A stretch of DNA of 64,000 nucleotides. It comes from Flavivirga amylovorans. Lineage in GTDB: Bacteria > Bacteroidota > Bacteroidia > Flavobacteriales > Flavobacteriaceae. Where the stretch lies: positions 698,395 through 762,394 of the forward strand of contig NZ_JAUOEM010000003.1 in assembly GCF_030540875.1 (NCBI RefSeq), read 5' to 3'. Made by a program: the position numbers and the translations under genes. The notes under the pieces are model-generated. The model was not told where the DNA came from. It saw only the letters and a program-made list of their open reading frames with translations, and did not search any database. Below, piece by piece: positions 39,308 through 49,005 of the stretch; position 1 is the stretch's first letter; each line of letters begins with the position of its first letter.

Positions 39308-40561
39308 CTACTGTGATAACGAATCAACGTAAATTCCAATAAGATGGGTTCTTACTTCTACCGCTTTTAATGTCCCTTGAGACGTTTCTATCTTCATGCC
39401 TTTTGAAAACGTCAAAGGCATATGGCATTGAATACAATTATTGTCAGAATTCTTTTTACTTTCTTCTGTTGCTGAGCAAATACGATGAGAACCTATCCCT
39501 GAATCATGACAACTTTGACATTTTTTATTGAATGCTATATGATCGTCTCTTTGGTTTTCATGAGGGTTATGACATGTTGTGCAATTCAGAACATCACTTT
39601 TCTTAAAGCATTTACTTGCAGAAAGTAATCCGTACTGATTGCCATGAACATCTAAGTTTTTCAGGTCTTTCTCTGTATAATCCGGAGTAGAAAACTGATT
39701 TAAACTATCACCAGCTATAAACGAAAAAGGGCTTTTACTTCTTCGCGCTCTTACTCCTGAATGACATAAGGCGCAAGCATCTAAATTTTGTTGTCTAGTT
39801 AAATCACCATGTTTTACTACGTGCATAGCCACCGTATCTAATGGATTTTTTCTATGAAAATTTACATGATCATTTGAAGGACCATGGCAACGTTCGCAAT
39901 CTATACCGTATACCATTTGGGATTTCTCATAACTATTTCGTTTATAAAACCTTTCGGTACTTTTGGCATAGGTCATATGGCATTCAAGACACCTACCAAA
40001 AATAGGTCTATCTGTAGCCACTTGATCTGATGGATAACCAGGACTATTTACCCAGCTATTACTTGGAGTGAAATAAGTAACCTGTAATTGATACAAGGAA
40101 CTATCTTGCCATTTTAAATAGGACTGCCCTTTAGTTCCTGAACCAATGACTATATCAAATCGTGAAGAACTAATATGTGCATTATTGGATTTCAAAAAAG
40201 CATCTTGATACAATACATCATTTCTAACTTCCATCTTAAATCCTATAGAATCATTTAAGTTAAAAATATTTTCATGATCTTTAAAGCTTCCTTTTACAGT
40301 CTTTAGATTTGCTTTTGCAGACGATTTAAAATGAGCTGTTTCAATATGTGTGTTGTAAATATCTAAATGACATTCTGCACAAGCTTCAGATCCGGTAAAC
40401 CCTTTTCCATTACTATGTATCGCTATGGGTTCAATGGGAGAATAAGCACCTATGGAGAAGAAATCAGGAAGTAATTTAAATACTAAAAAACATACGCCCA
40501 ATAGAATTATTAGAGCAAAAATATTTTTTTTAAGCTTTGTGTTCTTTAATTTTTCTGCCAT
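39308..40561 (-). CDS. Membrane-anchored seven-haem cytochrome c
   Basis: A 417-residue protein with one N-terminal membrane helix (IFALIILLGVCFLVFKLL) and seven CxxCH haem c sites beginning at residues 61, 191, 222, 263, 327, 348 and 376. It resembles the cytochrome c554/multihaem group. Bis-His ligands could come from the many free His residues, for example near 228-238. It is probably anchored to the inner membrane with the haems in the periplasm, or it could be a lipid-free surface protein. It lies 9 bases after the VCBS/ASPIC lipoprotein gene, so both are probably co-transcribed at the end of the SusCD block. Its electron donor and acceptor are unknown. Confidence 0.9.
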   Translation of the reverse strand: MAEKLKNTKLKKNIFALIILLGVCFLVFKLLPDFFSIGAYSPIEPIAIHSNGKGFTGSEACAECHLDIYNTHIETAHFKSSAKANLKTVKGSFKDHENIFNLNDSIGFKMEVRNDVLYQDAFLKSNNAHISSSRFDIVIGSGTKGQSYLKWQDSSLYQLQVTYFTPSNSWVNSPGYPSDQVATDRPIFGRCLECHMTYAKSTERFYKRNSYEKSQMVYGIDCERCHGPSNDHVNFHRKNPLDTVAMHVVKHGDLTRQQNLDACALCHSGVRARRSKSPFSFIAGDSLNQFSTPDYTEKDLKNLDVHGNQYGLLSASKCFKKSDVLNCTTCHNPHENQRDDHIAFNKKCQSCHDSGIGSHRICSATEESKKNSDNNCIQCHMPLTFSKGMKIETSQGTLKAVEVRTHLIGIYVDSLSQ

Positions 40562-40570
40562 CTAAAAATC

Positions 40571-43500
40571 TTAGATTATCTTAATGAATTGGGGATAGTC
40601 ATTATTTTTAACAGCAATAATATATTTATGTCCACCAATATTAATTGAAGTTAAATCTTTTACATCTCCTCTAATAAACAAACCACATTTTTTATTAGGA
40701 ACAGGCAAGAAATTACCATGACCATCTCCTTTTAAGTAGGTTCCTATACTAGAGTCATTCCTTGGGGTTTCTATTTCTGAAGCATATAGGTTTCCAGCAA
40801 TCAAAACATCTTTAAATCCATCATTATCGATATCATCTGTAATGATTCTATTCACTGACGAGAACTGTGCTTCATTAGGTAGTTTGGTTAATTTAAATTT
40901 GCCTGTACCTAAATTCTCAATATAACTACTGGCAAAAGTTTGTGCTTTATAATGTATTTCTGCATTGCTTAATGCGCCTTTACCATATACTTCTGTAACT
41001 TCCGCTACTGCAAACGAACTATAATTTTCAAACTTTTTATTTAAAGATGGTATTTGTTGTGATGAACATGATTTTCCTCGCACTGGAAACAACTTTCCAA
41101 AATTATAATAACTTAAAACAATATCTTTTCTTTTATTATCATCAAAATCGTCTGCATATACTTCAAATGGTTCTTCGATAGTCGCTTTATATTTATAATT
41201 AAGTCCAAGATTACCAACTACATAATCTATATCACCATCATTATCAAAATCATTCTGAATCAGACTGGACCACCAACCATTGGTGTTTTCTAAACCTATA
41301 CTTTCTGTAACATTTTTAAACGCCCCATCAGTATTACTATAAAATAAAATAGGAGTCCACTCGCCTACTATTATTAAATCTAAAGTGCCATTCGCATCAA
41401 AATCAGTCCAAACGGCATCGGTAATCATTCCCAATGTTTCAAAATCTGGTGCCAAAAGAGATGTTACGTCTTTAAAAAAACCTTTGTCGTTATTTAAAAT
41501 ATAGCTTTTAGTTGGCCATGGGTATTGACCAGCAACTAATCTACCACCAACAAATAAATCTAAGTCTCCATCTCCATCATAATCTCCTGCCTTCACTCTA
41601 GAACCACTGGTTACTATTTCTGGTAAATTATGTTCTGCTTTAGTAAATTTCCCTTGTCCATTATTAATATATAGACGGTCTTGATAGTGTGATACATCTT
41701 CACTTTTTTCATTACCTCCGCTAACAACATATAGATCTTGATCTCCATCTGAATCCGCATCAAAAAACAAAGCGCTCATATCTTCCCTTGCTTTATCAAT
41801 ATCCCAGACATCATGATTCGTTTTATCAAATTTACCTTTTGAATTCTGAATAAAAAGAGCGCCTGCTTGCTGAGACGAACCTCCTATATAAAAATCTTCC
41901 AGACCGTCTCCATTAACATCGGCTACGGCGACTCCAGATCCTAACATCGATGTTTTATGAGGAAGTAATGGCTCAAAATAATAATCATTATAGTTGTTTT
42001 CCGAATGTTTAAAATCTACTTGAAGAGAATCCAAGGCTACTGTTTCAAAAATCGTTGGTTGCTCAAAACGCTCTTTACTTTGATTGATTGCAGATGAAAA
42101 GTCTACAACCATGTTTTGATTTGCTTTTACATTTTTTATTTCAGAAATAGAACCATTAGGCCAAACAACCTTGACCATAGAGATGTTTTCAGTCTTTCCT
42201 AATCCAAAATGTAATTGAGGGGCTACTGAAGATTGGAAACCTCTCGATAAAGTAAGTTCATTGTATTGTTCTAATGAATCAGATGACACATAAACTTTAG
42301 TGCCTAGACCATTTTTATTTTTTTCAGATCCTTTTAAAGTAACTTGTAAATAGTTGTTTTTATCTAAATTATTGTTCCTGTAAATTGAAGCTTCTTGATC
42401 TATATTATTTATAACATAATCTAGATCGCCATCATTATCTAAATCTGCATAGATAGCGCCATTAGAAAAGGTTTTTTCTTCCCAACCCCATTCTGAAACC
42501 ATATTCTTAAACGTATAATCTTTCGTATTTTTATAAATATAATTTGATACTTTTTCTGAAGGGATCTGTTCTATTTCTGCTGCAGATAGTTTGACACCTC
42601 CAAAGTGATTTCTGGATTTTAACTTTTTAAAATAATCTCTGTTATTAATATCTCTTCGAGTACCATTAGAAATGGTTACATCTTTCCAGCCATCATTATC
42701 CAAATCGGCAAAGAGAATGGACCAGCTCCAATCTGTTGTAGAGATACCTGCCAACCTAGACACTTCACTAAAAATGGGATTGCCATTAGCATCAGTTCCT
42801 CTATTAAGTTGAAGGCAATTTTGCATATATTGATAATTTAACCCAGCATTCACCATTTTTGTAAATCCTACGGGGTTCATACTAGCCATATTCGCTTTAG
42901 ACCTTCTATTGTCTTCTGGCGTCATATCTACTTGTGCTATATCAATAAGATTATCGTTATTGTAATCGGCTACATCTGCTCCCATACCATATTGTGCTGT
43001 ATGATTGACAGACTCTCCTGCTATTTCTGTGAATGTACTATTCTTGCTATTAATGTATAAATAATCTGCTGAATCAAAATCATTAGACACATAAATATCT
43101 TTCCAACCATCATTATTAAAATCAGCAATGGTAGCACTTAGGGATAGTCCAAAGTTTAGAATACCCGATTCAATGGTAACATCGGTGAAAGAACCATCAC
43201 CATTATTTCGATATAAAATATCGGATTCTTCTATTTTGGGATGATTTGATTTATGTTGATACAATTCTACCGGACTTTTAAAAGGTGTCGGTGGGTAATT
43301 AGCAAGATAAAGATCTAAATCACCATCATTATCATAGTCAAAAAATGTACTTTGAGTAGTGTGTCCATTATGATCTATACCAAACGTTTTAGATTTTTCT
43401 GTAAATGTAGTATCTCCATTGTTTACATATAGTAGGTTATTTCTATTGTTTCCTTTTCCCGAAACACTTACATAGATGTCTAAATAGCCATCGTTATTAA

Positions 43501-43852
43501 TATCGACCATTGTCGTTCCTGTAACCCATCTATCGTCTCCTGCCACTCCTGAAACACTGGTAATATCTTCAAATACAAAATCACCTTTATTCAAGTAGAG
43601 CATATTGGATTTCATATTAGCAGTAAAAAACAAATCTATAAGACCATCATTATTAATATCACCTGCAGATACACCACCTCCCATATACATGTAGGGGTAA
43701 TTGAAGTAGTTTAAACTATCGGTCTCAACAATATCATTTGAAAATAAAATACCTGTCTTATCTGATGTAAGAAGATTAAATTGTTTTATATCTTGCTTTT
43801 TACAAGATAACACTAGGAATAAAAAAACAAAACTGGTATAAATAATCTTCAT
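40571..43852 (-). CDS. VCBS/FG-GAP repeat lipoprotein with ASPIC/UnbV domain (CRTAC1-like)
   Basis: A 1,093-residue lipoprotein (lipobox VFLFLVLSCKKQ) carrying many FG-GAP/VCBS repeats with the calcium-type loop DxNxDG, for example AGDINNDGLIDLFF, VDINNDGYLDIYV, FDYDNDGDLDLYLANY and ADFNNDGWKDIYV. An ASPIC/UnbV module near residues 540-590 follows (LHFGLGKTENISMVKVVWPNGSISEI), then a second propeller half. Such beta-propeller proteins bind glycans or proteins at the cell surface. The position between SusD and a multihaem cytochrome suggests a PUL accessory surface protein. The exact role is unknown. Confidence 0.9.
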   Translation of the reverse strand: MKIIYTSFVFLFLVLSCKKQDIKQFNLLTSDKTGILFSNDIVETDSLNYFNYPYMYMGGGVSAGDINNDGLIDLFFTANMKSNMLYLNKGDFVFEDITSVSGVAGDDRWVTGTTMVDINNDGYLDIYVSVSGKGNNRNNLLYVNNGDTTFTEKSKTFGIDHNGHTTQSTFFDYDNDGDLDLYLANYPPTPFKSPVELYQHKSNHPKIEESDILYRNNGDGSFTDVTIESGILNFGLSLSATIADFNNDGWKDIYVSNDFDSADYLYINSKNSTFTEIAGESVNHTAQYGMGADVADYNNDNLIDIAQVDMTPEDNRRSKANMASMNPVGFTKMVNAGLNYQYMQNCLQLNRGTDANGNPIFSEVSRLAGISTTDWSWSILFADLDNDGWKDVTISNGTRRDINNRDYFKKLKSRNHFGGVKLSAAEIEQIPSEKVSNYIYKNTKDYTFKNMVSEWGWEEKTFSNGAIYADLDNDGDLDYVINNIDQEASIYRNNNLDKNNYLQVTLKGSEKNKNGLGTKVYVSSDSLEQYNELTLSRGFQSSVAPQLHFGLGKTENISMVKVVWPNGSISEIKNVKANQNMVVDFSSAINQSKERFEQPTIFETVALDSLQVDFKHSENNYNDYYFEPLLPHKTSMLGSGVAVADVNGDGLEDFYIGGSSQQAGALFIQNSKGKFDKTNHDVWDIDKAREDMSALFFDADSDGDQDLYVVSGGNEKSEDVSHYQDRLYINNGQGKFTKAEHNLPEIVTSGSRVKAGDYDGDGDLDLFVGGRLVAGQYPWPTKSYILNNDKGFFKDVTSLLAPDFETLGMITDAVWTDFDANGTLDLIIVGEWTPILFYSNTDGAFKNVTESIGLENTNGWWSSLIQNDFDNDGDIDYVVGNLGLNYKYKATIEEPFEVYADDFDDNKRKDIVLSYYNFGKLFPVRGKSCSSQQIPSLNKKFENYSSFAVAEVTEVYGKGALSNAEIHYKAQTFASSYIENLGTGKFKLTKLPNEAQFSSVNRIITDDIDNDGFKDVLIAGNLYASEIETPRNDSSIGTYLKGDGHGNFLPVPNKKCGLFIRGDVKDLTSINIGGHKYIIAVKNNDYPQFIKII

Positions 43853-43867
43853 TTTATAAATTTAAGG

Positions 43868-43899
43868 AAAAAGAGGCTTTGAATATAATCCAAAGCCTC
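43868..43899 (-). terminator. Rho-independent terminator after susD
   Basis: GAGGCTTTG (43873-43881) and CAAAGCCTC (43891-43899) form a 9-bp stem with a 9-base loop. Reading on the minus strand it is followed by five T residues. It starts 42 bases after the susD stop and before the VCBS lipoprotein gene, so expression of the downstream pair could be reduced or need read-through. Confidence 0.78.
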
Positions 43900-43940
43900 A
43901 ACCAAATTAAACTAACTAAACATAAACCTCTACAAATGGA

Positions 43941-45488
43941 TTAATACCCATCATTTTGTTTAAGATTTTCGTTAATAGCTAATGCATTATTAGGTAAAGG
44001 CAATAACTCATGCCCACTAGGAATTGTAACGCCTTTAACCCTTTGCATATAACTGGTAGCTTCTCCAGATCTTCTTATTACTGGCCATAACGAGAATTCT
44101 CCTCCTATCTCATGACGGTATTCGTCAAGAATATTATCCATTGAGACGGTTTTTGCTGGTGCAGTACCACCCCATGCTCTATTTCTAACTCTATCGAAAG
44201 CCGCTTGTGCTTTTGCCGTTTGTCCATCTTTGAGAGCAGATTCCGCTAAACTCAGCAATACCTCTCCATAGCGTATCCAAATATGATTTTGACCACCAAA
44301 AATAACGGCTTTACCCCAACCTTGAATCGTTGGGTCTCTCCAACCTTTAACACCCCAATAACCTGTTCTGTCAGCAGGATTGTTACCAGTCCAAGGCTCA
44401 GCGACTGTACCAACCGTATTAATATCTACCCCATCATAATCAATAATATTAATTAATGGATCTGGATGTTCTTCCCCTGGAGCTAGTACGGTTGCCTGTC
44501 TTCTTAAATCTCCTGCCTCAAAAGAATCGTAAAGATCTTTTCTTGGTAGACCTGCAAAACCACCTCCACCAGTAATATCTGTAGGCATAGAGAATAATTG
44601 CCAAATACTAACTTCATCATTTCTATTCCATCCTAAATCTCCATTTGCTGCCCATTGAATCTCAAATAAGGATTCTTTACCGTTGGGGTTAGCTAATGCA
44701 TGAATATCAAGGTAATTCTCTTCTAAAGATGTTACTCCACCTGTTTCTATAGCTTCAAAAGCTGTAACGGCTTCTCCATACTGCCCCAACCACATGTGAG
44801 CATTTCCTAAAACAGCATAAGCCGTTCCTCTAGTTGTTCTTCCTTTTTCTTCAGAGTATGACCATGGAAGTCTAGTAACTGCATCTGTCATATCTGTTAC
44901 TATCTGTTGAAAAACAGCATCTTGGGTATCTCTTGGTTTAAAGGCATCATCTAATGGATCTAACATTAATGGAACGCCTCCAAAAGTGCCGCCTAGGTAT
45001 TGATATGCTATAGCTCTTAACACTAAAGCTTCACCTATTAGTCTACTACCCAAATCGGCATCTATATTTCCAGCATCAATAGCTGGTTGAATATTTACTA
45101 AAACATCATTAGCTCTACCTATAGTTCTATATAATATTGGCCACATTTTAGTAGGCACATCTCCATCAGGGTTAACATCTAATCTATCATATTCGGTATC
45201 AGAGCCACTATCCTGCCAATCCAAAGTCACATTATTTGCCATTCTGAAAATGCCTTTAATGTTGAACTCATTAGGGAATCCGGGGTCTCCCTGAGAACCT
45301 GCCTGAAACCCGTCATAAACACCTGTTAATGCTGCTATTGCTGTACTTTCGCTCGAATAAACAGTTGGTCCCGTTAATCCGTCTGTTTTTGTGTCTTGTA
45401 AGAAGTTATCTGAACAACTATATACTAATGCTAGTAAAATTGCCCCAAGAACTCCTATAAATTTAATATTTTTCATTTTTTTATTCAT
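43941..45488 (-). CDS. susD: RagB/SusD family surface glycan-binding lipoprotein
   Basis: A 515-residue lipoprotein (signal peptide with lipobox ALVYSCSDNF) showing the SusD pattern. It has YRTIGRANDVLVNIQPAID, LIGEALVLRAIAYQYLGGTFGGVPLML (conserved helix), the TPR-like GTAYAVLGNAHMWLGQYGEAVTAFEAI, and terminal IWIRYGEVLLSLAESAL, FDRVRNRAWG and ILDEYRHEIGGEFSLWPVIRR. It is the partner of SusC, binding the oligosaccharide at the cell surface and passing it to the outer-membrane channel. It starts 10 bases after the SusC stop. Confidence 0.96.
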   Translation of the reverse strand: MNKKMKNIKFIGVLGAILLALVYSCSDNFLQDTKTDGLTGPTVYSSESTAIAALTGVYDGFQAGSQGDPGFPNEFNIKGIFRMANNVTLDWQDSGSDTEYDRLDVNPDGDVPTKMWPILYRTIGRANDVLVNIQPAIDAGNIDADLGSRLIGEALVLRAIAYQYLGGTFGGVPLMLDPLDDAFKPRDTQDAVFQQIVTDMTDAVTRLPWSYSEEKGRTTRGTAYAVLGNAHMWLGQYGEAVTAFEAIETGGVTSLEENYLDIHALANPNGKESLFEIQWAANGDLGWNRNDEVSIWQLFSMPTDITGGGGFAGLPRKDLYDSFEAGDLRRQATVLAPGEEHPDPLINIIDYDGVDINTVGTVAEPWTGNNPADRTGYWGVKGWRDPTIQGWGKAVIFGGQNHIWIRYGEVLLSLAESALKDGQTAKAQAAFDRVRNRAWGGTAPAKTVSMDNILDEYRHEIGGEFSLWPVIRRSGEATSYMQRVKGVTIPSGHELLPLPNNALAINENLKQNDGY

Positions 45489-45498
45489 GACAATTTAT

Positions 45499-48400
45499 TT
45501 AAAATTTTAAATTAAGTCCTAAAGTTACAGAGCTAGAAATCGGATAAGCTCCGGCATCGATACCTCTGGTCTGTACACTGGTAACACCATTAACATCTGT
45601 ATTTTGACCTACTTCAGGATCAGAGCCATTATACTTTGTCCAAGTGATGACATTTTGTGCACTTAGATAGATTCTTAATGCGCTCAATCCCAGTTTATCA
45701 ATAATTGAATCTGGTAAGCTATATCCAAAATTTAAATTTCTTAATCTTAAGAAAGAACCATCTTCGACAAAATGACTGGAAGCTCTATTATTTTGGATAT
45801 CATTATCATCTAATAAAGCTCTTGCGTAAATGTTAGAAGGATTAGTAGGTGTCCATCTGTTATTGTAATAATCGGTTCCTACATTTGAAAATGAATTGGA
45901 TGTACCATACGATGTAGGACTTTCTAATCCTCTACGCACAATATTCAACACCTCATTACCAGAGACTCCGTAAAACTCTAATCCTAAATCGAAGTTCTTG
46001 TATGCGAAGTTTAAGTTTAAACTCCCATAAAAATCAGGTACAGGGCTTCCTATTGTTGTTCTATCTTCCCCTGTAATTTCACCATCACCATTTAAATCTG
46101 CAAATCTACGGTCTCCTGCTGTCGTTTTTGAATCTTGATAAGCCCCACTTGGAGCATTTGCATTCAATGCATCTACTTCTGCTTGCGTTTGGAAAATGCC
46201 ATCAGCTACAAACCCATAAAAAGAACCTACTTCACCACCAACTTCAGATCTTGTTACATCATACCAAAATGCACCTTCGTTAAATACCTGAAGGAATTCT
46301 GAAGTAAATACAACAAACCCTGGTCCTGTTAATTCTGTAATCTCATTATTTATTGATGTAATATTTGCCGAAATATCATATGTAAAATCACCTCCATTCT
46401 TTTTATAACCCATTAGGAATTCAAATCCTTCATTAACTACATTACCAGCATTAACCGCTCTAGTTGAAAAACCTGATTGTACGGGAATGGTTTCATTAAA
46501 TAAGAAATCTGAAGATTCTTTCTTAAACCAATCTAACGTAAAGTAGAGTCTGTTATCTAACAACTCGCCTTCAAAACCAATATTTGTTTGTATTTGAGTT
46601 TCCCATGTTAGTTCTGGATTAGGTAAACCAGTTGCTATGAGTCCTTGTGCATCAACACCTCCAAAACTATAGCTGGCATCTGTATTATTACTAGGTCCAT
46701 TATTATATATGGCAAGAAAACTAAACGGCTGAATTCCTGCAAAGTTTCCAGTCTCACCCCAACTGGCACGGAATTTTAAGATATCAAATGTACTATCGTC
46801 CATGAATGCTTCTTCATCAATATTCCATCCTAAAGCTACTGACGGAAAGACACCCCAAAAGTTATCCTTTGTAAATTGATCTCCTACACCATCTCGTCTA
46901 ATTGTACCTGTTATGTAATATTTACTATCAAAGCTATAATTCAATCTTGCAAATGTACTTGCTAAGGTTTGTCTCGTAGAAGCTCCTGAAGCATTTGTAA
47001 TATTAGATGCCTGAGAGATATCTCGTATTTCATTATTTAAAAACCCAGAACCTGTAGTAGATTGAAACTTATTATAAGTTCTCTGTGCAGATGTACCTGC
47101 TAATACACTTATCTTATGTTTATCTGCAAATGTTTTATTATATTCTAAAATAAATTCAGCCAACCATTGATTAGAGGTATTACTGTTATAATTAAAGGTG
47201 GCATTGTTTCGTACATCAAGGTTATTTATACTTCTATAGTATTGAGGATTAAAAGTCCAGCCTGAAAAATTATCGGTTCTGGCTCCAAAATTAAGTTTTG
47301 AGCTAAGACCATCAACAATATCATATTCCAGATTCATATTCGCCAAAACACTATTATTGATATTATCCTGATCTCTTTCCAATCCTTGTGCAATAACATT
47401 TCTACTATCTCTTAAGGACTCTGAACCTTCATCTGGATATGCTCCAAAGTTCCCATTACCATCAACTGGGACATCAGTTAAGTTGGGATCTCCATTTAAA
47501 TTCACTTCTCCTATTGGTGCTAAGTGAGGTATATTACTATAAATCTGTAATAAGTTTCCACGACCAGCGCTAAGTGGTTGAAAGCTTTGTGAAGCTATAT
47601 ATTTTGTATTTGCTTTAAGTCTTAATTTATCACTTATATCAAACTGAGCATTAAAACCTAAATCATAACGCTTATATTCTGACCCTACAACTGTTCCTTC
47701 TTGATCAAATATACCTGCAGTAAAAGCCAATCTAGCTTTTTCACCACCTCCTCTTACACTAACAGTAGTACTTTTACTTACAGCTGAATTAAATGCTGCA
47801 TCTTGCCAGTTAACATTTCTTAAACCCGATGGGTTGCTCCATCCTGAGTAAGGTACACCTGTTCCGCTAACTTCAGGATTTGAATCATTACTAAGTTCCA
47901 AGGCAAAAGGAGCAAATGTATTTACATCTAATACATCAACAAATTCTGGTTCAGATCTGAAACCTAAAAAAGAGTTTATTTCAACTTGAACCTTACCGCT
48001 TCTCCCTTTTTTTGTTTCAATAATTACAACACCATTACTTGCTCTAACTCCATAAAGCGCAGTAGCCGATGCATCTTTAAGAACTGTTAAAGACTCAATA
48101 TTATTAGGGTTTAAAAAAGAAATATTCTGTGTTGGGAAGCCATCTACAACATATAATGGTGTTGTACTACCAAAAGAACCAACACCACGAATGTTTACAC
48201 TAACGGATGAGCCAGGTGCACCTGAATCTGCTGTTATTTGTACACCACTTGTCTTACCTTGCAGAGCTTGATCTACTGTAGTAGCAGGAAAACTATTTAG
48301 GTCTTCCGTACTAACTACTGATACCGCTCCGGTTAAATCTTTTTTGGTTGCTGTACCATAAGCAACAACAACGATTTCACTTAATGACTGCGTGTCTTCT

Positions 48401-48837
48401 TCAAGGCTAATATTTATTGTAGTTCGACCATTAACCGCTATTTCTTGCGAAATAAAACCGACATAACTGACTATTAACACATCATTATCTCCTACATTTG
48501 AAATGGTATATTTGCCATCAAAGTCTGTTTGAGCACCATTCGAAGTACCTTTTACAATAATATTTGCTCCAGGTAAAGCAGCTCCATTAGCATCTGTTAT
48601 AGTTCCTGAAATTGATTTCTGAACATCAATGTTATTGTTTTTGAGTGGTTCTATTTCTTCAAAAACCTTTTCAGTTTTCATATTTTCCAGATTCAGAGCA
48701 ATATTTGTATTGTTTGAATACGCATAGGTCTGAAACGAAAAAAATGATATTATCAATAAAAGTAAACCTACCTTCATTTTTAAGTTAATTTTAAGTGAAT
48801 TGAGCCACAATAGCCCAAAACTTTTACAGTTTTTCAT
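45499..48837 (-). CDS. susC: SusC/RagA TonB-dependent outer-membrane receptor
   Basis: A 1,112-residue SusC-type receptor that imports oligosaccharides with SusD. In order: an extended signal peptide (hydrophobic core VGLLLLIISFFSFQTYAY near residue 23) and a shortened STN-like stretch (NIALNLENMKTEKVFEEIE, residues about 45-65). Next are a carboxypeptidase-like beta domain from ISGTITDANGAALPGANIIVKG, the plug (VSVVSTEDLNSFPATTVDQALQGKTSGVQI, YVVDGFPTQN, LKDASATALYGVRASNGVVIIET) and a 22-strand-type barrel ending SVTLGLNLKF. A full STN is about 50 residues, so here it is a remnant. It is encoded after the short anti-sigma gene. Confidence 0.96.
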   Translation of the reverse strand: MKNCKSFGLLWLNSLKINLKMKVGLLLLIISFFSFQTYAYSNNTNIALNLENMKTEKVFEEIEPLKNNNIDVQKSISGTITDANGAALPGANIIVKGTSNGAQTDFDGKYTISNVGDNDVLIVSYVGFISQEIAVNGRTTINISLEEDTQSLSEIVVVAYGTATKKDLTGAVSVVSTEDLNSFPATTVDQALQGKTSGVQITADSGAPGSSVSVNIRGVGSFGSTTPLYVVDGFPTQNISFLNPNNIESLTVLKDASATALYGVRASNGVVIIETKKGRSGKVQVEINSFLGFRSEPEFVDVLDVNTFAPFALELSNDSNPEVSGTGVPYSGWSNPSGLRNVNWQDAAFNSAVSKSTTVSVRGGGEKARLAFTAGIFDQEGTVVGSEYKRYDLGFNAQFDISDKLRLKANTKYIASQSFQPLSAGRGNLLQIYSNIPHLAPIGEVNLNGDPNLTDVPVDGNGNFGAYPDEGSESLRDSRNVIAQGLERDQDNINNSVLANMNLEYDIVDGLSSKLNFGARTDNFSGWTFNPQYYRSINNLDVRNNATFNYNSNTSNQWLAEFILEYNKTFADKHKISVLAGTSAQRTYNKFQSTTGSGFLNNEIRDISQASNITNASGASTRQTLASTFARLNYSFDSKYYITGTIRRDGVGDQFTKDNFWGVFPSVALGWNIDEEAFMDDSTFDILKFRASWGETGNFAGIQPFSFLAIYNNGPSNNTDASYSFGGVDAQGLIATGLPNPELTWETQIQTNIGFEGELLDNRLYFTLDWFKKESSDFLFNETIPVQSGFSTRAVNAGNVVNEGFEFLMGYKKNGGDFTYDISANITSINNEITELTGPGFVVFTSEFLQVFNEGAFWYDVTRSEVGGEVGSFYGFVADGIFQTQAEVDALNANAPSGAYQDSKTTAGDRRFADLNGDGEITGEDRTTIGSPVPDFYGSLNLNFAYKNFDLGLEFYGVSGNEVLNIVRRGLESPTSYGTSNSFSNVGTDYYNNRWTPTNPSNIYARALLDDNDIQNNRASSHFVEDGSFLRLRNLNFGYSLPDSIIDKLGLSALRIYLSAQNVITWTKYNGSDPEVGQNTDVNGVTSVQTRGIDAGAYPISSSVTLGLNLKF

Positions 48838-48850
48838 ATCTTTGAATTGT

Positions 48851-48924
48851 TATTAATAATTAGCTATTCGTTTAGTTGATTATTATGTAATCGAGAAGTA
48901 TTCCAGTACTTCTCGATTTTTTTT
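48851..48924 (+). ncRNA. Candidate antisense small RNA in the susC leader
   Basis: On the plus strand, opposite to susC, TATCTTTG at 48837-48844 matches the -7 consensus. About 75 bases on, a perfect 12-bp hairpin (arms 48889-48900 and 48907-48918, loop TTCCAG) runs into eight T residues ending at 48924. A transcript from about 48851 to 48924 would lie antisense to the susC leader, like the DonS-type RNAs known in Bacteroides PULs. No plus-strand gene explains the terminator. There is no fitting TTG at -33. Confidence 0.35.
48889..48924 (+). terminator. Strong terminator-like hairpin with plus-strand T tract
   Basis: AATCGAGAAGTA and TACTTCTCGATT pair perfectly around a six-base loop and are followed by T residues on the plus strand only. 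On the minus strand, the direction of susC, no T run follows, so it should not end the susC transcript but could shape its leader RNA. Confidence 0.75.
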
Positions 48925-49005
48925 ATTCATAATCGGAGTGTAGTTTTTTATTTCATTCGAGCATATTTTTTGATTTTTAGTTAATTAGTTTGTACTTAGT
49001 TGTCT

